Below, piece after piece: positions 1 through 7,536 of a stretch of 64,000 bases of DNA (positions are counted from its first letter, which is position 1; each line of letters opens with the position of its first letter). The translations under genes were made by a program, and so were the position numbers. The notes under the pieces are model-generated. The model had not been told where the DNA came from. It did no database searches and saw only the letters and a list, made by a program, of their open reading frames with translations. This DNA is from JABAAI01 sp965242745 (lineage in GTDB: Bacteria; Spirochaetota; Leptospiria; Leptospirales; Leptonemataceae), in the NCBI GenBank assembly GCA_965242745.1, contig CBDETG010000035.1:1-64000 (forward strand), written 5' to 3'.

Positions 1-1
1 G

Positions 2-652
2 GCAGATATCCGCGGCCTTGCCCTTGATGCCGATACGGACACCACCCTGACCGATACGACTGAGCTAAACGGCTGGTCTACGGCAAACTGGGTAAAGAAC
101 GCAAACGAGCATCCCCGCCTCCTGTACGCCGATGATCCCAGTACGAATTCCGAGACAACGGACATCAACGAGTGCGAGCTGCTCCCTGATTACGATCACG
201 AAACCCCCGCAAACTGCGTGCCCGGCGGCACATTCTGCTGTGGCCAGGAGCTCCCGCACCAGCGCCTCTATGGCTCCATCGCAAACGTCGCCTTCACCCA
301 TGATCACGACGCCGACAGCGGCGCCAGCACGGCTGAAGAGCCCGTCGCCATCGGCGAGCCTACGGCAACTGCGCCCGCCACGGGCTTTTATTATACGCTC
401 AGCCAGCCCGCCGTGACCGTCACCTACAACTTGCTGACAGGCATCAGCGTCGACTCCGCCGCCCTCGAAAACGATGACGGCACCCCCAACACGGACGCAA
501 CATGGACGGCCTCAGGCGCCACCGGCGGCTCCATCAGCGGCATCGCCGCTGGCGAGCATTTCTGGCTGGCTTTGACCTTTCAGGAAGGCACAGGCGCAAA
601 TGCCGTCCAGCACAAGGTACGGCGCAAGTTTGTGTATCCCGCTTCTGAGTAG
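2..652 (+). CDS. C-terminal part of a large GLUG-type surface protein (5' end outside window)
   Basis: The frame is open from the window edge to TAG at 650-652, so only about 216 C-terminal residues are visible. The segment around residues 20-45 (TELNGWSTANW, then LLYADDPST) matches in order the segment that follows the GLUG repeats of the giant protein near 61920-62010 (TAELKAL, GWSAANW, LYVQNPST). This is therefore seen to be a paralogue of that protein. The rest has two Cys pairs (ECELL, NCVPGG, FCCGQ) and a Thr/Ala/Gly-rich end with no anchor visible. Base composition is GC-rich and dominated by GCC, GGC and AGC codons, unlike the genes at 1-53 kb but like the giant protein. Function is unknown; a secreted or surface location is inferred from the paralogue. 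Confidence 0.75.
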   Translation, partial: ADIRGLALDADTDTTLTDTTELNGWSTANWVKNANEHPRLLYADDPSTNSETTDINECELLPDYDHETPANCVPGGTFCCGQELPHQRLYGSIANVAFTHDHDADSGASTAEEPVAIGEPTATAPATGFYYTLSQPAVTVTYNLLTGISVDSAALENDDGTPNTDATWTASGATGGSISGIAAGEHFWLALTFQEGTGANAVQHKVRRKFVYPASE

Positions 653-701
653 GGGTGGCGGCGGGGCTCTGGGGCGCAGGGGCTCGTGTGCTGTACATAC
701 C

Positions 702-823
702 AGAACAATCCAGTGCAAGGCATAGGTATTGCGTCACGAGCACAGGAGGTGCGAGAGTCTGGCGCTAAGACAAGGATGTCGCCCGCGCCAGACCAATGCC
801 TATGCCTTGCCGTGGCGTTGGGC
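702..823 (-). repeat. Inverted dispersed copy of the 115-bp and 43-bp repeats
   Basis: Read on the minus strand, this stretch matches the junction of the two tandem arrays at about 12441-12560. A 43-bp unit (CGCCCGCGCCAGACC, then AATGCCTATGCC) is joined to the first half of a 115-bp unit (GCGCCAGACTCTCGCACC, then GCACTGGATTGTTCTGG). Only one unit of each is present here. No convincing gene overlaps it. Confidence 0.8.
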
Positions 824-834
824 GCAGGGGGTTC

Positions 835-960
835 GTGTGCGTTGTAGTCATGACTGGGGCGGGGATGTAATATACGGAGTCTGGGCGCCGCGTTATGTCG
901 CGTTAGTGCTGGGCATCAGTAGCACAGGGTCTCAGGGAGCGCGGGCGCTCAGTAGCGCCC
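835..960 (-). repeat. GC-rich R2 repeat (GCGGCGCCCAGAC...CCCCAGTCA type)
   Basis: On the minus strand this reads CGACATAACGCGGCGCCC, then AGACTCCGTATATTACA and CCCCAGTCATG. It is a degenerate copy of the repeat at 13190-13370 and of the array at 50040-50480. The better copies fold GCGGCG against CGCCGC around a CCCAGA loop; here the right arm is mutated. A further near-palindrome (GAGCGC and GCGCTC) lies at 937-950. The 653-1040 interval holds only repeats and the terminator. Confidence 0.55.
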
Positions 961-976
961 TTATATATAGAAAAAA

Positions 977-1007
977 GCCCAGCCCCTATTTAGAATAGAG
1001 GCTGGGC
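977..1007 (-). terminator. Rho-independent terminator of hsp20
   Basis: A 14-bp stem with one mismatch (977-990 against 994-1007) closes a 3-nt loop. On the minus strand it is followed by six T (976-971). It begins 34 bp past the hsp20 stop. The plus-strand side lacks a T run, so it should act mainly on hsp20. Confidence 0.8.
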
Positions 1008-1040
1008 CTGATCTCTTGGCCTTAGCTGTCTTGTTTTGTG

Positions 1041-1460
1041 CTAAACTGGCTTGATACTTATCTGCTTAGGCTGGGCCTTTGCATGCAAAGGCAGCGCAAC
1101 TTCCAGTATGCCATCGCAGAACTTAGCATCTATCTTATCTACATCAAAGCGAGACAGCTCTAAAGCTAAGCTTCTGTAGAATTTTTTGTAAGTGCGAAAT
1201 TCAGAATGGATAGCTTCATAGTCTTCCTCTTTCTTGTTTTCGTACTCACCAAATATCTTGAGATAGCCGTCTTCTACCTCAATTTTTATGTCCTCTTTCC
1301 GCATTCCAGGGATTTTTACCAAAACCCTGTAATCCTTTTCACTTTTTTTGATTTGCACAGGGGCCTGCCAAGTCTCCTTGTAGCTTTCATGGGAATCGTC
1401 CAAGTCCTCCACAAGGCGATCTAAGAGACTTCCTCTGCTAAATGGTGTCATAAACGTCAT
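1041..1460 (-). CDS. Small heat-shock protein, Hsp20/alpha-crystallin family
   Basis: ATP-independent holdase chaperone of the cytoplasm, 139 residues, the usual length for the family. The alpha-crystallin domain runs from about residue 32 to the end: PVQIKKSEKDYRVLVKIPGM (typical beta2-beta3 start), then the GYLKIFGEYE strand and the closing GILEVALPL motif, equivalent to the family's G-x-L-x-(V/I)-x-(L/V/I)-P. The C-terminal tail has a QISIKPV segment in the place of the I-x-I/V anchor used for oligomer assembly. The ATG is preceded by a strong GGAGG site. The gene stands alone between its own promoter and terminator. The protein sorts with the bacterial IbpA/Hsp18 group, but no finer gene name is justified. 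Confidence 0.95.
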   Translation of the reverse strand: MTFMTPFSRGSLLDRLVEDLDDSHESYKETWQAPVQIKKSEKDYRVLVKIPGMRKEDIKIEVEDGYLKIFGEYENKKEEDYEAIHSEFRTYKKFYRSLALELSRFDVDKIDAKFCDGILEVALPLHAKAQPKQISIKPV

Positions 1461-1502
1461 TGTTCTACACCTCCTTTTCCTTTTATAGATTTGAGATGCT
1501 CT

Positions 1503-1519
1503 GAGAGCCCAAGGCTCTC
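1503..1519 (-). promoter_or_regulatory. Inverted repeat in the hsp20 5' leader
   Basis: GAGAGCC (1503-1509) and GGCTCTC (1513-1519) form a perfect 7-bp inverted repeat. It lies just downstream of the predicted hsp20 transcription start and about 45 nt above the ATG. It is not the CIRCE consensus. It could be an operator or the first hairpin of a heat-responsive leader. Confidence 0.4.
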
Positions 1520-1534
1520 AAGGCTTCTCAGTAT

Positions 1535-1562
1535 ATTATATAGCAAAAAGTGTACCAGCCAA
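1535..1562 (-). promoter_or_regulatory. Sigma-70-type promoter of hsp20
   Basis: On the minus strand TTGGCT (1562-1557) and TATAAT (1540-1535) are separated by 16 nt. The expected start is near 1528, giving a leader of about 67 nt. Confidence 0.5.
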
Positions 1563-1903
1563 AAAAGCCTACAAAAAGCCCAATAGGCCTATTTGCCACG
1601 CCTAAAGACTGACATTTTGTCAAGAGCAGGACCTTTTGGCATGCAATGGTATCCAATGATTTGCTATGCTCTTTCATTACTGGACAGTGGTGGGATGCGG
1701 TGCGCCTTTTCAGGCCAAAGCTAAAGGCAAAGCATATCCGCAAGGCGCAGAAAGGGCTTGAAAAAAACAGGCAAAGGTGTTTTATAGACATAATGTATAA
1801 TTGAAAATCTGCGGCCTTTTTCCATTCCTGATAAGCGCAATATATCGCTTATTTTAGCCTTCACAAAAGGAATCAGGACGAAGGCTTGCAATGACTGGGT
1901 ATC
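1563..1903. other. Intergenic region between hsp20 and ftsW
   Basis: No convincing gene. A 12-codon frame starts at ATG 1891 after AGGACGAAGG and ends at TAG 1929, overlapping the start of ftsW out of frame. It could be a translated leader or chance. No clear promoter for ftsW was recognised. Confidence 0.4.
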
Positions 1904-3094
1904 ATGCGATTAGACAAGCCGCTGCTTAGAAAGGTCTCTTCCCAAACTTACACAGACTCTAGGGGGCGTGATATGATTCTGTGCTGTATTGTTTTAGCGC
2001 TAAGCTTTGGGGGACTTTTAGCATTGCAAGCCATATCTTCCCAAGTAGGCGAGCGCATCCATCAAGACCCTTCCTACTATGTGAAAAGACAGGGCCTTTG
2101 GTTATTCATAGCCCTGCTTGCAATGCTTTTCTTTGCCAGCATCCCTCTAAAAGTCTTGGCGCGTTTGAGCCCTCTTGCTATGCTTCTTTGTATTTTCTTA
2201 TTGGTCTTGGTTTTTATCCCGGGCATAGGACGCAGCGTAGATTCCCCGCATGGAAATTTTAGTCGTTGGATCAGCTTGGGCTTCTTCAATATGCAGCCCT
2301 CCGAACTCAGCAAACTTGCTCTGGTGAATTTCATGGCCTTTCTTCTAAGCTCCAATGCGGAGGGCAGCTTAGGCAAAGCGCAGGCGCTGGGGAGACAGCC
2401 GTACTTCTTTCCCTTCTATCGCTTCAAATTTATGCCTGTTTTGCTCATAGCTGTTATGCTGCTTGCTATTTTGGTAGAGCCCCAGTTCGGAACAACGATT
2501 TGTATGCTGGGGCTTATATTTCTGATGTTGTATCTTGCAGGCATGTCTCTTGTGCGCCTCTTATCTTTCGGCTTTGCTTTGCTGCCTCTCCTGGCTATAT
2601 TAGCTTTGCTTTCACCCTATCGCTTTGAAAGATTATACGTTTGGCTGGACCCGTACCGCTATCGCTTTGAAGGAGGCTACCAGCTGGTCAGTTCTTTTCG
2701 CGCCTTTCGCGAGTCTGGCTGGTGGGGACAAGAGCTGGCTTCTGGAGCAGCTCATCGCTATCTCAGCCATGGACATACGGACTTTGTGATTGCGCTCTTT
2801 GCTGAAAACTTTGGCTGGATTGGCCTATGCCTTCTTTTGCTGCTCTTTGGGGCGCTGATGTGGCGTTCTTTGCATCTGCTGAAAAAAACCCAAAATAGCT
2901 TTGCCTTTTTTCTAGGCAGCGGAGCCTTGTGTATGTTAATAAGTCAGGTTTTGCTTAACTGTTATGTTGTGACTGGCATAGTGCCCACAACAGGCGTCCC
3001 CCTGCCCTTTATCAGCTATGGCGGCTCTTCTTTAGTCAGCAGCCTCTCCCTTTGCGGCCTTTTGCTGAATGCTACGCGGGAAGGTCTTACTTGA
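1904..3094 (+). CDS. ftsW: SEDS peptidoglycan polymerase, FtsW-like
   Basis: Membrane glycosyltransferase that polymerises lipid II, 396 residues. Family motifs appear in order: RWISLGFFNMQPSELSKLAL (about 123-142), the LDPYRYRFEGGYQLVSSFRA loop, YLSHGHTDFVIALFAENFGW (about 289-308; the catalytic Asp of SEDS proteins is in this loop) and PTTGVPLPFISYGGSSL near the end. About ten hydrophobic segments fill the rest. The HTDF-x6-E-x-FG pattern fits FtsW better than RodA, though RodA is not excluded. The partner class B PBP and other division genes are not adjacent. The next gene, hisI, starts within 45 bases of its stop, so they are probably co-transcribed. Confidence 0.9.
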   Translation: MRLDKPLLRKVSSQTYTDSRGRDMILCCIVLALSFGGLLALQAISSQVGERIHQDPSYYVKRQGLWLFIALLAMLFFASIPLKVLARLSPLAMLLCIFLLVLVFIPGIGRSVDSPHGNFSRWISLGFFNMQPSELSKLALVNFMAFLLSSNAEGSLGKAQALGRQPYFFPFYRFKFMPVLLIAVMLLAILVEPQFGTTICMLGLIFLMLYLAGMSLVRLLSFGFALLPLLAILALLSPYRFERLYVWLDPYRYRFEGGYQLVSSFRAFRESGWWGQELASGAAHRYLSHGHTDFVIALFAENFGWIGLCLLLLLFGALMWRSLHLLKKTQNSFAFFLGSGALCMLISQVLLNCYVVTGIVPTTGVPLPFISYGGSSLVSSLSLCGLLLNATREGLT

Positions 3095-3138
3095 GATCAG
3101 AAACTATGGAAGCAAAGGGCAAAGAAAGGACGCAAGCT

Positions 3139-3537
3139 ATGCTTGAAGAAGGGAAGGAGCTTCAGCTGGATTTTCACAAGCTCCAGTCCATGTCTTCTAT
3201 ACAAACAGAAGTATTGCCCGTCATAGTACAGCACGCTGCGACAAAGGAAGTATTGCTGCTGGCGTATACGAATGAAAAAGCGATGCGGCAAAGCCTCCTA
3301 GAAAAACGAGCCGTATTCTGGAGCACCTCGCGTAATAGACTCTGGGTGAAAGGTGAGAGCTCCGGCGATTATCTGAAGCTGGTGGATGTATGCGTAAATT
3401 GTGAACAGAATTCGCTTTTGTACCTTGTTCTTCCGCAAACAGGAGGAGTCTGCCATACCCAAGATGCAAACAACAAGCGGCGCAGGACTTGCTTTTACCG
3501 CCGCTTAGCTGAGGAGGGCCTGCAATTCCTGCCATGA
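3139..3537 (+). CDS. hisI: HisI-like phosphoribosyl-AMP cyclohydrolase with altered metal site
   Basis: HisI opens the purine ring of PR-AMP, the third step of histidine synthesis. From ATG 3139, which follows AAAGGA with an 8-nt spacer, the product is 132 residues, the normal size; ATG 3106 and an earlier start inside ftsW are also open. Family blocks are clear: LDFHKLQ, IVQHAATKEVLLLAYTNEKA, RAVFWSTSRNRLWVKGESSG, and CHT...CFYR. The three Zn cysteines are kept (the Cys of NCEQN, CHT, TCFYR). The usual DCDxD metal-binding run reads N-C-E-Q-N, so its three Asp are Asn, Glu and Asn. The loop between the last two Cys is also longer than usual and basic (NNKRRRTC). Activity is therefore uncertain. 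The stop overlaps the next start (ATGA). No other his gene is in the window. Confidence 0.8.
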   Translation: MLEEGKELQLDFHKLQSMSSIQTEVLPVIVQHAATKEVLLLAYTNEKAMRQSLLEKRAVFWSTSRNRLWVKGESSGDYLKLVDVCVNCEQNSLLYLVLPQTGGVCHTQDANNKRRRTCFYRRLAEEGLQFLP

Positions 3538-4409
3538 AGTTCAAAGCCGGCGCCTCACGATTCAAGATTCCTCTTTGGTCCTTGCATTACTGGCGCAAGA
3601 TAGGTCTGCTTTCTTCTTTAAAACAGCTTAGTTTTGGAGACTTGGTGCGCGCGCGTTTCATTTCTTACTGCAGAAGCTGCGGCATCTCTTTGCAGGAGCT
3701 GAGCCGGGCTGCCCGTTCTATACCTGCCTGGCAGCAGCAGCTGACAGTCTATGCGGATCATATTCTAGCTTTGAGAGAGGGGGAAATTCTTTTGAGTCCC
3801 CAAGATGGGCAGCTCTTCCTGCCTTTCCAGCAAGAGCGGGAAAAGAGAGCAAAAGACCCTATCGTACTTACAAGGGAGAGAAAAGATCTCAGGAAAGCGG
3901 CGATCATAGCGGGCTTGGAAGAAGAGTACAAGTCACATTTACAAACAGAAGATACGGAGAGAATGGAAAGGGCTCTAAAAAAAATCATCCAGCTGGACTC
4001 TGCGCACTTCAAAGCGTGGCTCGAATTAGGCAACATTTATTACAGCCGCCAGCAGCTAAGCAAAGCATGCCATGCTTACAAGAAAATCTTAGAGACCAGC
4101 CCTGCCTATCCTGAGGCATTGTACAATCTGGCTAATGTACATTTTCAAGAAAAGCGTTATGCCGCCGCTATACGCAGCTTCCAAAAGTGCATACAGGCTG
4201 ATCCATCATTTGTAGAGGCCTACTACAACTTGGGTCTCTTACTCTATCATCTTAAGTACTACAGCTCTGCCATTGTTCTCTTGGAGGGCTATATCCAGCT
4301 TGACCCGCAATCCAGCTGGGCCGAGCAGGCTGCCCAGATTGTAGAGGAGGCCTACGCCAAGGAAGGCGCCTCCTCCAAGCAGGCAAAGCCTTTCTTATTC
4401 AATGTATAG
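3534..4409 (+). CDS. MerR-like winged-helix protein with C-terminal TPR repeats
   Basis: 291 residues in two parts. Residues 1-65 resemble a MerR-type DNA-binding helix-turn-helix: IPLWSLHYWRKIGLL, then SFGDLVRARFISYCRSCGISLQELSRA. Residues about 140-275 are at least three TPR units (AWLELGNIYYSRQQLSKACHAY, ALYNLANVHFQEKRYAAAIRSF, AYYNLGLLLYHLKYYSSAIVLL). No signal peptide is seen, so the protein is cytoplasmic. The start overlaps the hisI stop by 4 bases, so the two are translationally coupled. A regulator whose partner binds the TPR part is an inference; no target is evident. Confidence 0.75.
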   Translation: MKFKAGASRFKIPLWSLHYWRKIGLLSSLKQLSFGDLVRARFISYCRSCGISLQELSRAARSIPAWQQQLTVYADHILALREGEILLSPQDGQLFLPFQQEREKRAKDPIVLTRERKDLRKAAIIAGLEEEYKSHLQTEDTERMERALKKIIQLDSAHFKAWLELGNIYYSRQQLSKACHAYKKILETSPAYPEALYNLANVHFQEKRYAAAIRSFQKCIQADPSFVEAYYNLGLLLYHLKYYSSAIVLLEGYIQLDPQSSWAEQAAQIVEEAYAKEGASSKQAKPFLFNV

Positions 4410-4496
4410 ACCCCGCAAGGATGATCCTTAAGATGACTCTGGAGCGCCTGATTGTAAAAAAGACTCAGTCTGCCCGGCATCCTGTCATCTGCCAGC

Positions 4497-5288
4497 ATGG
4501 AAAGTATTGCTTTTGAAACTCCTATTTACTTCTTCTTTATTGCCATGCTCTATGCAGCCGTAGGTTTTGGAGGAGGCAGCAGCTACCAAGCCGTACTTGC
4601 ATTATTAGGATGCGATCACAATGTACTTCGCTTTCTAGCTTTATCCTGCAACCTTGTCGTCGTTTCATCAGGAAGCTTTCTATTCTTCAAAAAAGGCTGC
4701 TTGGATGTGAAAAACACTTTCGTCCTAAGCTTCGCCAGCATCCCTGCAGCTTATTTAGGAGGCACGCTGCTTCTACGGGAAGAGCATTATTTTATACTGC
4801 TTGCCTTCCTGCTGATAGCGGCTTCTTTTTTGCTCTTTTTTCATCCTGAAACGAAAGCCGCCAGCCATAGCCGCCTGTACTCTTTTTTTACTGCAGCGGA
4901 CTTGGGCAGGGGAAGGGCGGCTCTATTATGCAGCCTATTGCTTGGCGGATCGCTTGGTTTTCTTGCGGGTCTAGTGGGCATAGGAGGCGGTATTTTTCTT
5001 GCTCCTATACTACATTTTATCCGCTGGAATAGGGCTAAGGCGATTGCTGCAAGTTCTTCGTTTTTTATTTTAGTCAATTCCGCTGCAGGTTTAGCAGGGC
5101 AGTACATGCAGCAAGAAGTTTCTACATATTATCATGATATGTTTTTATATTGCGTTTTGTCTGTTTTCTTGGGAGGGCAGATAGGATCACGCATAAGCAT
5201 AACGTACTTTTATGCAGTTCTTATCAAAAAGATCACCGCTCTATTTATGCTGCTTGCAGCAATACATTTACTAATAAAATATACTTGA
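4497..5288 (+). CDS. TauE/SafE family membrane transporter
   Basis: 263 residues with seven or eight hydrophobic segments. It carries the paired glycine-rich family motifs: AMLYAAVGFGGGSSYQAVLALLG near the N-terminus and GFLAGLVGIGGGIFLAPILHF near residue 160. TauE/SafE (DUF81) proteins export or import sulfur-containing organic anions such as sulfite and sulfoacetate; the substrate cannot be told from the sequence. A central KSFLFFKKGCLDVK-type loop links the halves. It follows the wHTH-TPR gene after 87 bp and may end that operon. Confidence 0.85.
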   Translation: MESIAFETPIYFFFIAMLYAAVGFGGGSSYQAVLALLGCDHNVLRFLALSCNLVVVSSGSFLFFKKGCLDVKNTFVLSFASIPAAYLGGTLLLREEHYFILLAFLLIAASFLLFFHPETKAASHSRLYSFFTAADLGRGRAALLCSLLLGGSLGFLAGLVGIGGGIFLAPILHFIRWNRAKAIAASSSFFILVNSAAGLAGQYMQQEVSTYYHDMFLYCVLSVFLGGQIGSRISITYFYAVLIKKITALFMLLAAIHLLIKYT

Positions 5289-5336
5289 GCTTCCCGTCCC
5301 GCCTTCAAGCTAAGGGCATTACTCCCGCGCTCTCTT

Positions 5337-6107
5337 TTATTCTGTACGCCTTTGGCTGCGCAAATATTGGATCGCTTTCTTTTTACGGCTGGCCTCACTA
5401 ATGCTGCTTTCTGCTTCGATCTGCCACATATACTCTACATGAAACTGCGAGGGCTGCCTTTTTTCATTTAGGAAGCGAAAACGAAAACGCGCCAAGTCCT
5501 GCACAAAATGCTTACTGGCCTGCCAAGTGCGCGGCATGGCCCCTTTTTCGTACTGGATATTGATAATCTTTGCGCTGACAGGATGCAGAGTTACAAGCAG
5601 CGTACCTTCCAAAAAGTAATTCCTAAAGTTGATCTTATCATGTTCCTTTGTAAAAAAGCCCTGCTTCTCCTTGTCGCCATTTTCATCAGGGGTACGGGCT
5701 ATGTTGTTGTGGGCCTGCATCTGTTTTACAAGATAGAGCTCCCGCGCAATAAAGACCCGAAAAAGCTCCGTATTTCTTTTGATCTCCTGCGAGAAGAAGC
5801 TTGTCTCTTTGCCCTCCGGCACAGAAAGGCAGGCAAAGGCGTAAAGACTAAGAGCCCATCCCAAAACTAGGCTCTTGCGACACAGGAGGTGTCGCCATTT
5901 GGCTGACGACGACCAGAATGGTCGGAGGAAGCCAAATGTCAGGCAGAATGCTCGAGGCATTCTGCACTTCGGCAAGCATAAAGCTTGCCTCAGCAATTTT
6001 AGGGTCTCCCTAAAATTGCGTCTGTCCCCAAACCACATGGATGGGGTTTTGGGACGTGCTCTAAATAGAGGCAAAAAGAACAAAGAATGTAGAGTAAAGG
6101 GAGGCAT
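5337..6107 (-). CDS. Hypothetical exported protein whose 5' part is occupied by a hairpin element
   Basis: No family recognised. The frame is open for 256 residues, but codons for about residues 15-86 lie in the multi-hairpin element at 5849-6063. The credible gene is the 3' part: a hydrophobic run (SLVLGWALSLYAFAC, possible lipobox ending at Cys 93), then about 160 polar residues (IKRNTELFRVFIARELYLVK, NFRNYFLEGTLLVTLHP, FRFRFLNEKRQPSQFHVEYM, ending in Arg/Lys). No ATG with a good ribosome site lies just upstream of the hydrophobic run. The upstream ATG at 6107 starts a second hydrophobic run (PPFTLHSLFFLPLF) that is cut by the element. This fits insertion into the signal-peptide region with the frame kept open by chance or selection. 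Expression is uncertain. Confidence 0.5.
   Translation of the reverse strand: MPPFTLHSLFFLPLFRARPKTPSMWFGDRRNFRETLKLLRQALCLPKCRMPRAFCLTFGFLRPFWSSSAKWRHLLCRKSLVLGWALSLYAFACLSVPEGKETSFFSQEIKRNTELFRVFIARELYLVKQMQAHNNIARTPDENGDKEKQGFFTKEHDKINFRNYFLEGTLLVTLHPVSAKIINIQYEKGAMPRTWQASKHFVQDLARFRFRFLNEKRQPSQFHVEYMWQIEAESSISEASRKKKAIQYLRSQRRTE
5849..6063 (-). repeat. 215-bp multi-hairpin element with inverted-repeat-like ends
   Basis: Imperfect terminal inverted repeats (minus strand AGAGCACGTCCCAAAAC at 6061-6045; plus strand AGAGCCCATCCCAAAAC at 5851-5867) enclose consecutive hairpins. These are 6024-6034/6045-6055 (10 of 11 bp), 5993-6004/6008-6019 (12 bp perfect), 5971-5977/5983-5989 (7 bp), 5943-5951/5957-5965 (9 bp), 5896-5904/5930-5938 (9 bp, with a nested 5-bp stem 5911-5915/5919-5923) and 5877-5883/5889-5895 (7 bp). 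The 7-bp and 9-bp pair is the double-hairpin motif also found at 13143 and 55395. Almost every base is in a stem or short loop. It may be a MITE-like or structured-RNA element. Confidence 0.7.
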
Positions 6108-6160
6108 GATCTTTAAGACTTCTTTCCTGTTGTCGGGTTAAAGAAGAGGAAGCAAAAGGG

Positions 6161-7441
6161 CTACTTGCATTTGGGACCGAAGCGCAAATGTATAAAACCC
6201 CTTTTGACGCCGAGAATTTCTATAGGGCCGCAGCCCGGCTTTTGAAGCACAGAGAAGACCTTAGGATTATTACTGTAAAACGAGATAGTATCCGCTAAAG
6301 CAAAAACACGCCCCGGGTAGCTGAGTTCCCACTTTACTCCCGCCTGCGAGCGCTCCCTTTCGTTAATAGATTTTACGGCGCTTCGTTCTTGAAGATTATC
6401 ACGAAAGACAGCCGCGCTTTTTCCCGCCAAGCCTTCCGCATACATAGCAATTTTGTTATTACGGGTAATATTTGCCCACTCTTTCTGCAGCCGCTTGTCT
6501 ACAAAATCTAACATGCCTCCTGTTTTAGACGACTCTTTTCCGCGGGCGAATTTTGTAATAGCTGATCTTGCTGCAGCATATGCTGTAACCTGCGCCCCAG
6601 GTTGGCTTTGCGTATATTCACCTAAAACAGCGCCGGAGCCCCAAAGGCTGAGCAAGCTGATACTTCCTGTTGCGCGAAAGGATTGCAGGCCCGTCCCTTC
6701 CAGAGTCTCCAGCCTTTGAGGCAGGGCCTCCACTTGACCTATTACAAGGACATCCGCGCCTGCTTGGAGCGCCGCGTCCCTAAGCTCTGCATCTAGTTTC
6801 TCAGGGCTCTCTATTAAGGTCTTTTCATTTTTGATCAAGGTTTTTATTGCAGCAGGCGCTATAATGCTGTATCCCTTAGAGGCCAGAAAATCCCGCAAGA
6901 GCTTGGCTGAAAGACTGTTAGAAGAAGTAAAGCCTTCTATTCTCTTCTTTGGCAGTTTGTACGTCTCTCGTATGAGAACCATAACTTTGGGATTTCCTAC
7001 TAGTTTTTGGAGCAGCTGAATTGTATCACGAAGATAGGCGGCAGTCACCTCAAAGCGGTAAAAAGCTCTCAGCATAGTTACAGTATCCAACTTGTACGTG
7101 TCTTCTTGGATTAGGGAGGCCTCCTTGCACATACCGCGCGCCTGAGTAAATATCTCGTTTACAATAGACTGCCCATCAGCTACGCCTGTAGTAGATGCGA
7201 CTTCCTGACCTATACATTTTTCTACAGCTGTGCGGCATGCCTCTGCCTTGGCCTTTTGCCTCGCTGCAGCTACGCTGCTAAAAACAGGCGCCTCTCCCCA
7301 TACGCTGATCCTGCCAGTCTGACACATTTCCCGCTGCCTAGGGCCTGCCTGCGCTCCGCCGCCCGGGCTTTTGCAATAGGGCAGACAAGCTGCAAGCAGG
7401 ATGAGAAGATAGGAAGCTGGGTGGAAGGTCTGCTTTTGCAT
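6161..7441 (-). CDS. Lipoprotein with FlgT-like N-terminal domain
   Basis: 426 residues. The signal peptide ends in lipobox LLAAC (SYLLILLAAC), with a second Cys shortly after. Residues about 45-135 resemble the FlgT/LPP20-type N-terminal domain: ISVWGEAP, the helix ARQKAKAEACRTAVEKCIGQ, VASTTGVADGQSIVNEIFTQARGMCKEA, and the closing YRFEVTAAYL strand. The middle (NPKVMVLIRE..., SAKLLRDFLASKGYSIIAP, AALQAGADVLVIGQVEA) is like the nucleoside-binding-fold region of CsgG/FlgT relatives, where outer-membrane lipoproteins assemble periplasmic collars. No flagellar genes are adjacent. Role unknown beyond an envelope lipoprotein. Confidence 0.7.
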   Translation of the reverse strand: MQKQTFHPASYLLILLAACLPYCKSPGGGAQAGPRQREMCQTGRISVWGEAPVFSSVAAARQKAKAEACRTAVEKCIGQEVASTTGVADGQSIVNEIFTQARGMCKEASLIQEDTYKLDTVTMLRAFYRFEVTAAYLRDTIQLLQKLVGNPKVMVLIRETYKLPKKRIEGFTSSNSLSAKLLRDFLASKGYSIIAPAAIKTLIKNEKTLIESPEKLDAELRDAALQAGADVLVIGQVEALPQRLETLEGTGLQSFRATGSISLLSLWGSGAVLGEYTQSQPGAQVTAYAAARSAITKFARGKESSKTGGMLDFVDKRLQKEWANITRNNKIAMYAEGLAGKSAAVFRDNLQERSAVKSINERERSQAGVKWELSYPGRVFALADTISFYSNNPKVFSVLQKPGCGPIEILGVKRGFIHLRFGPKCK

Positions 7442-7536
7442 AACTGCTGGGATAGGAAAAATAAAAGGAATTGTATACTTATTGGCTGCTGTCTTTTTTA
7501 CAAACTCTTTTTTTGTTTAGGTTGTATTATACATTG

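Noticed and set aside
729..998. 89-codon plus-strand frame after the first surface gene
   Set aside because: It consists entirely of repeat DNA and ends in the hsp20 terminator.
1528..1791. 87-codon minus-strand frame upstream of hsp20
   Set aside because: It runs into the hsp20 promoter and has no start signal or protein-like pattern.
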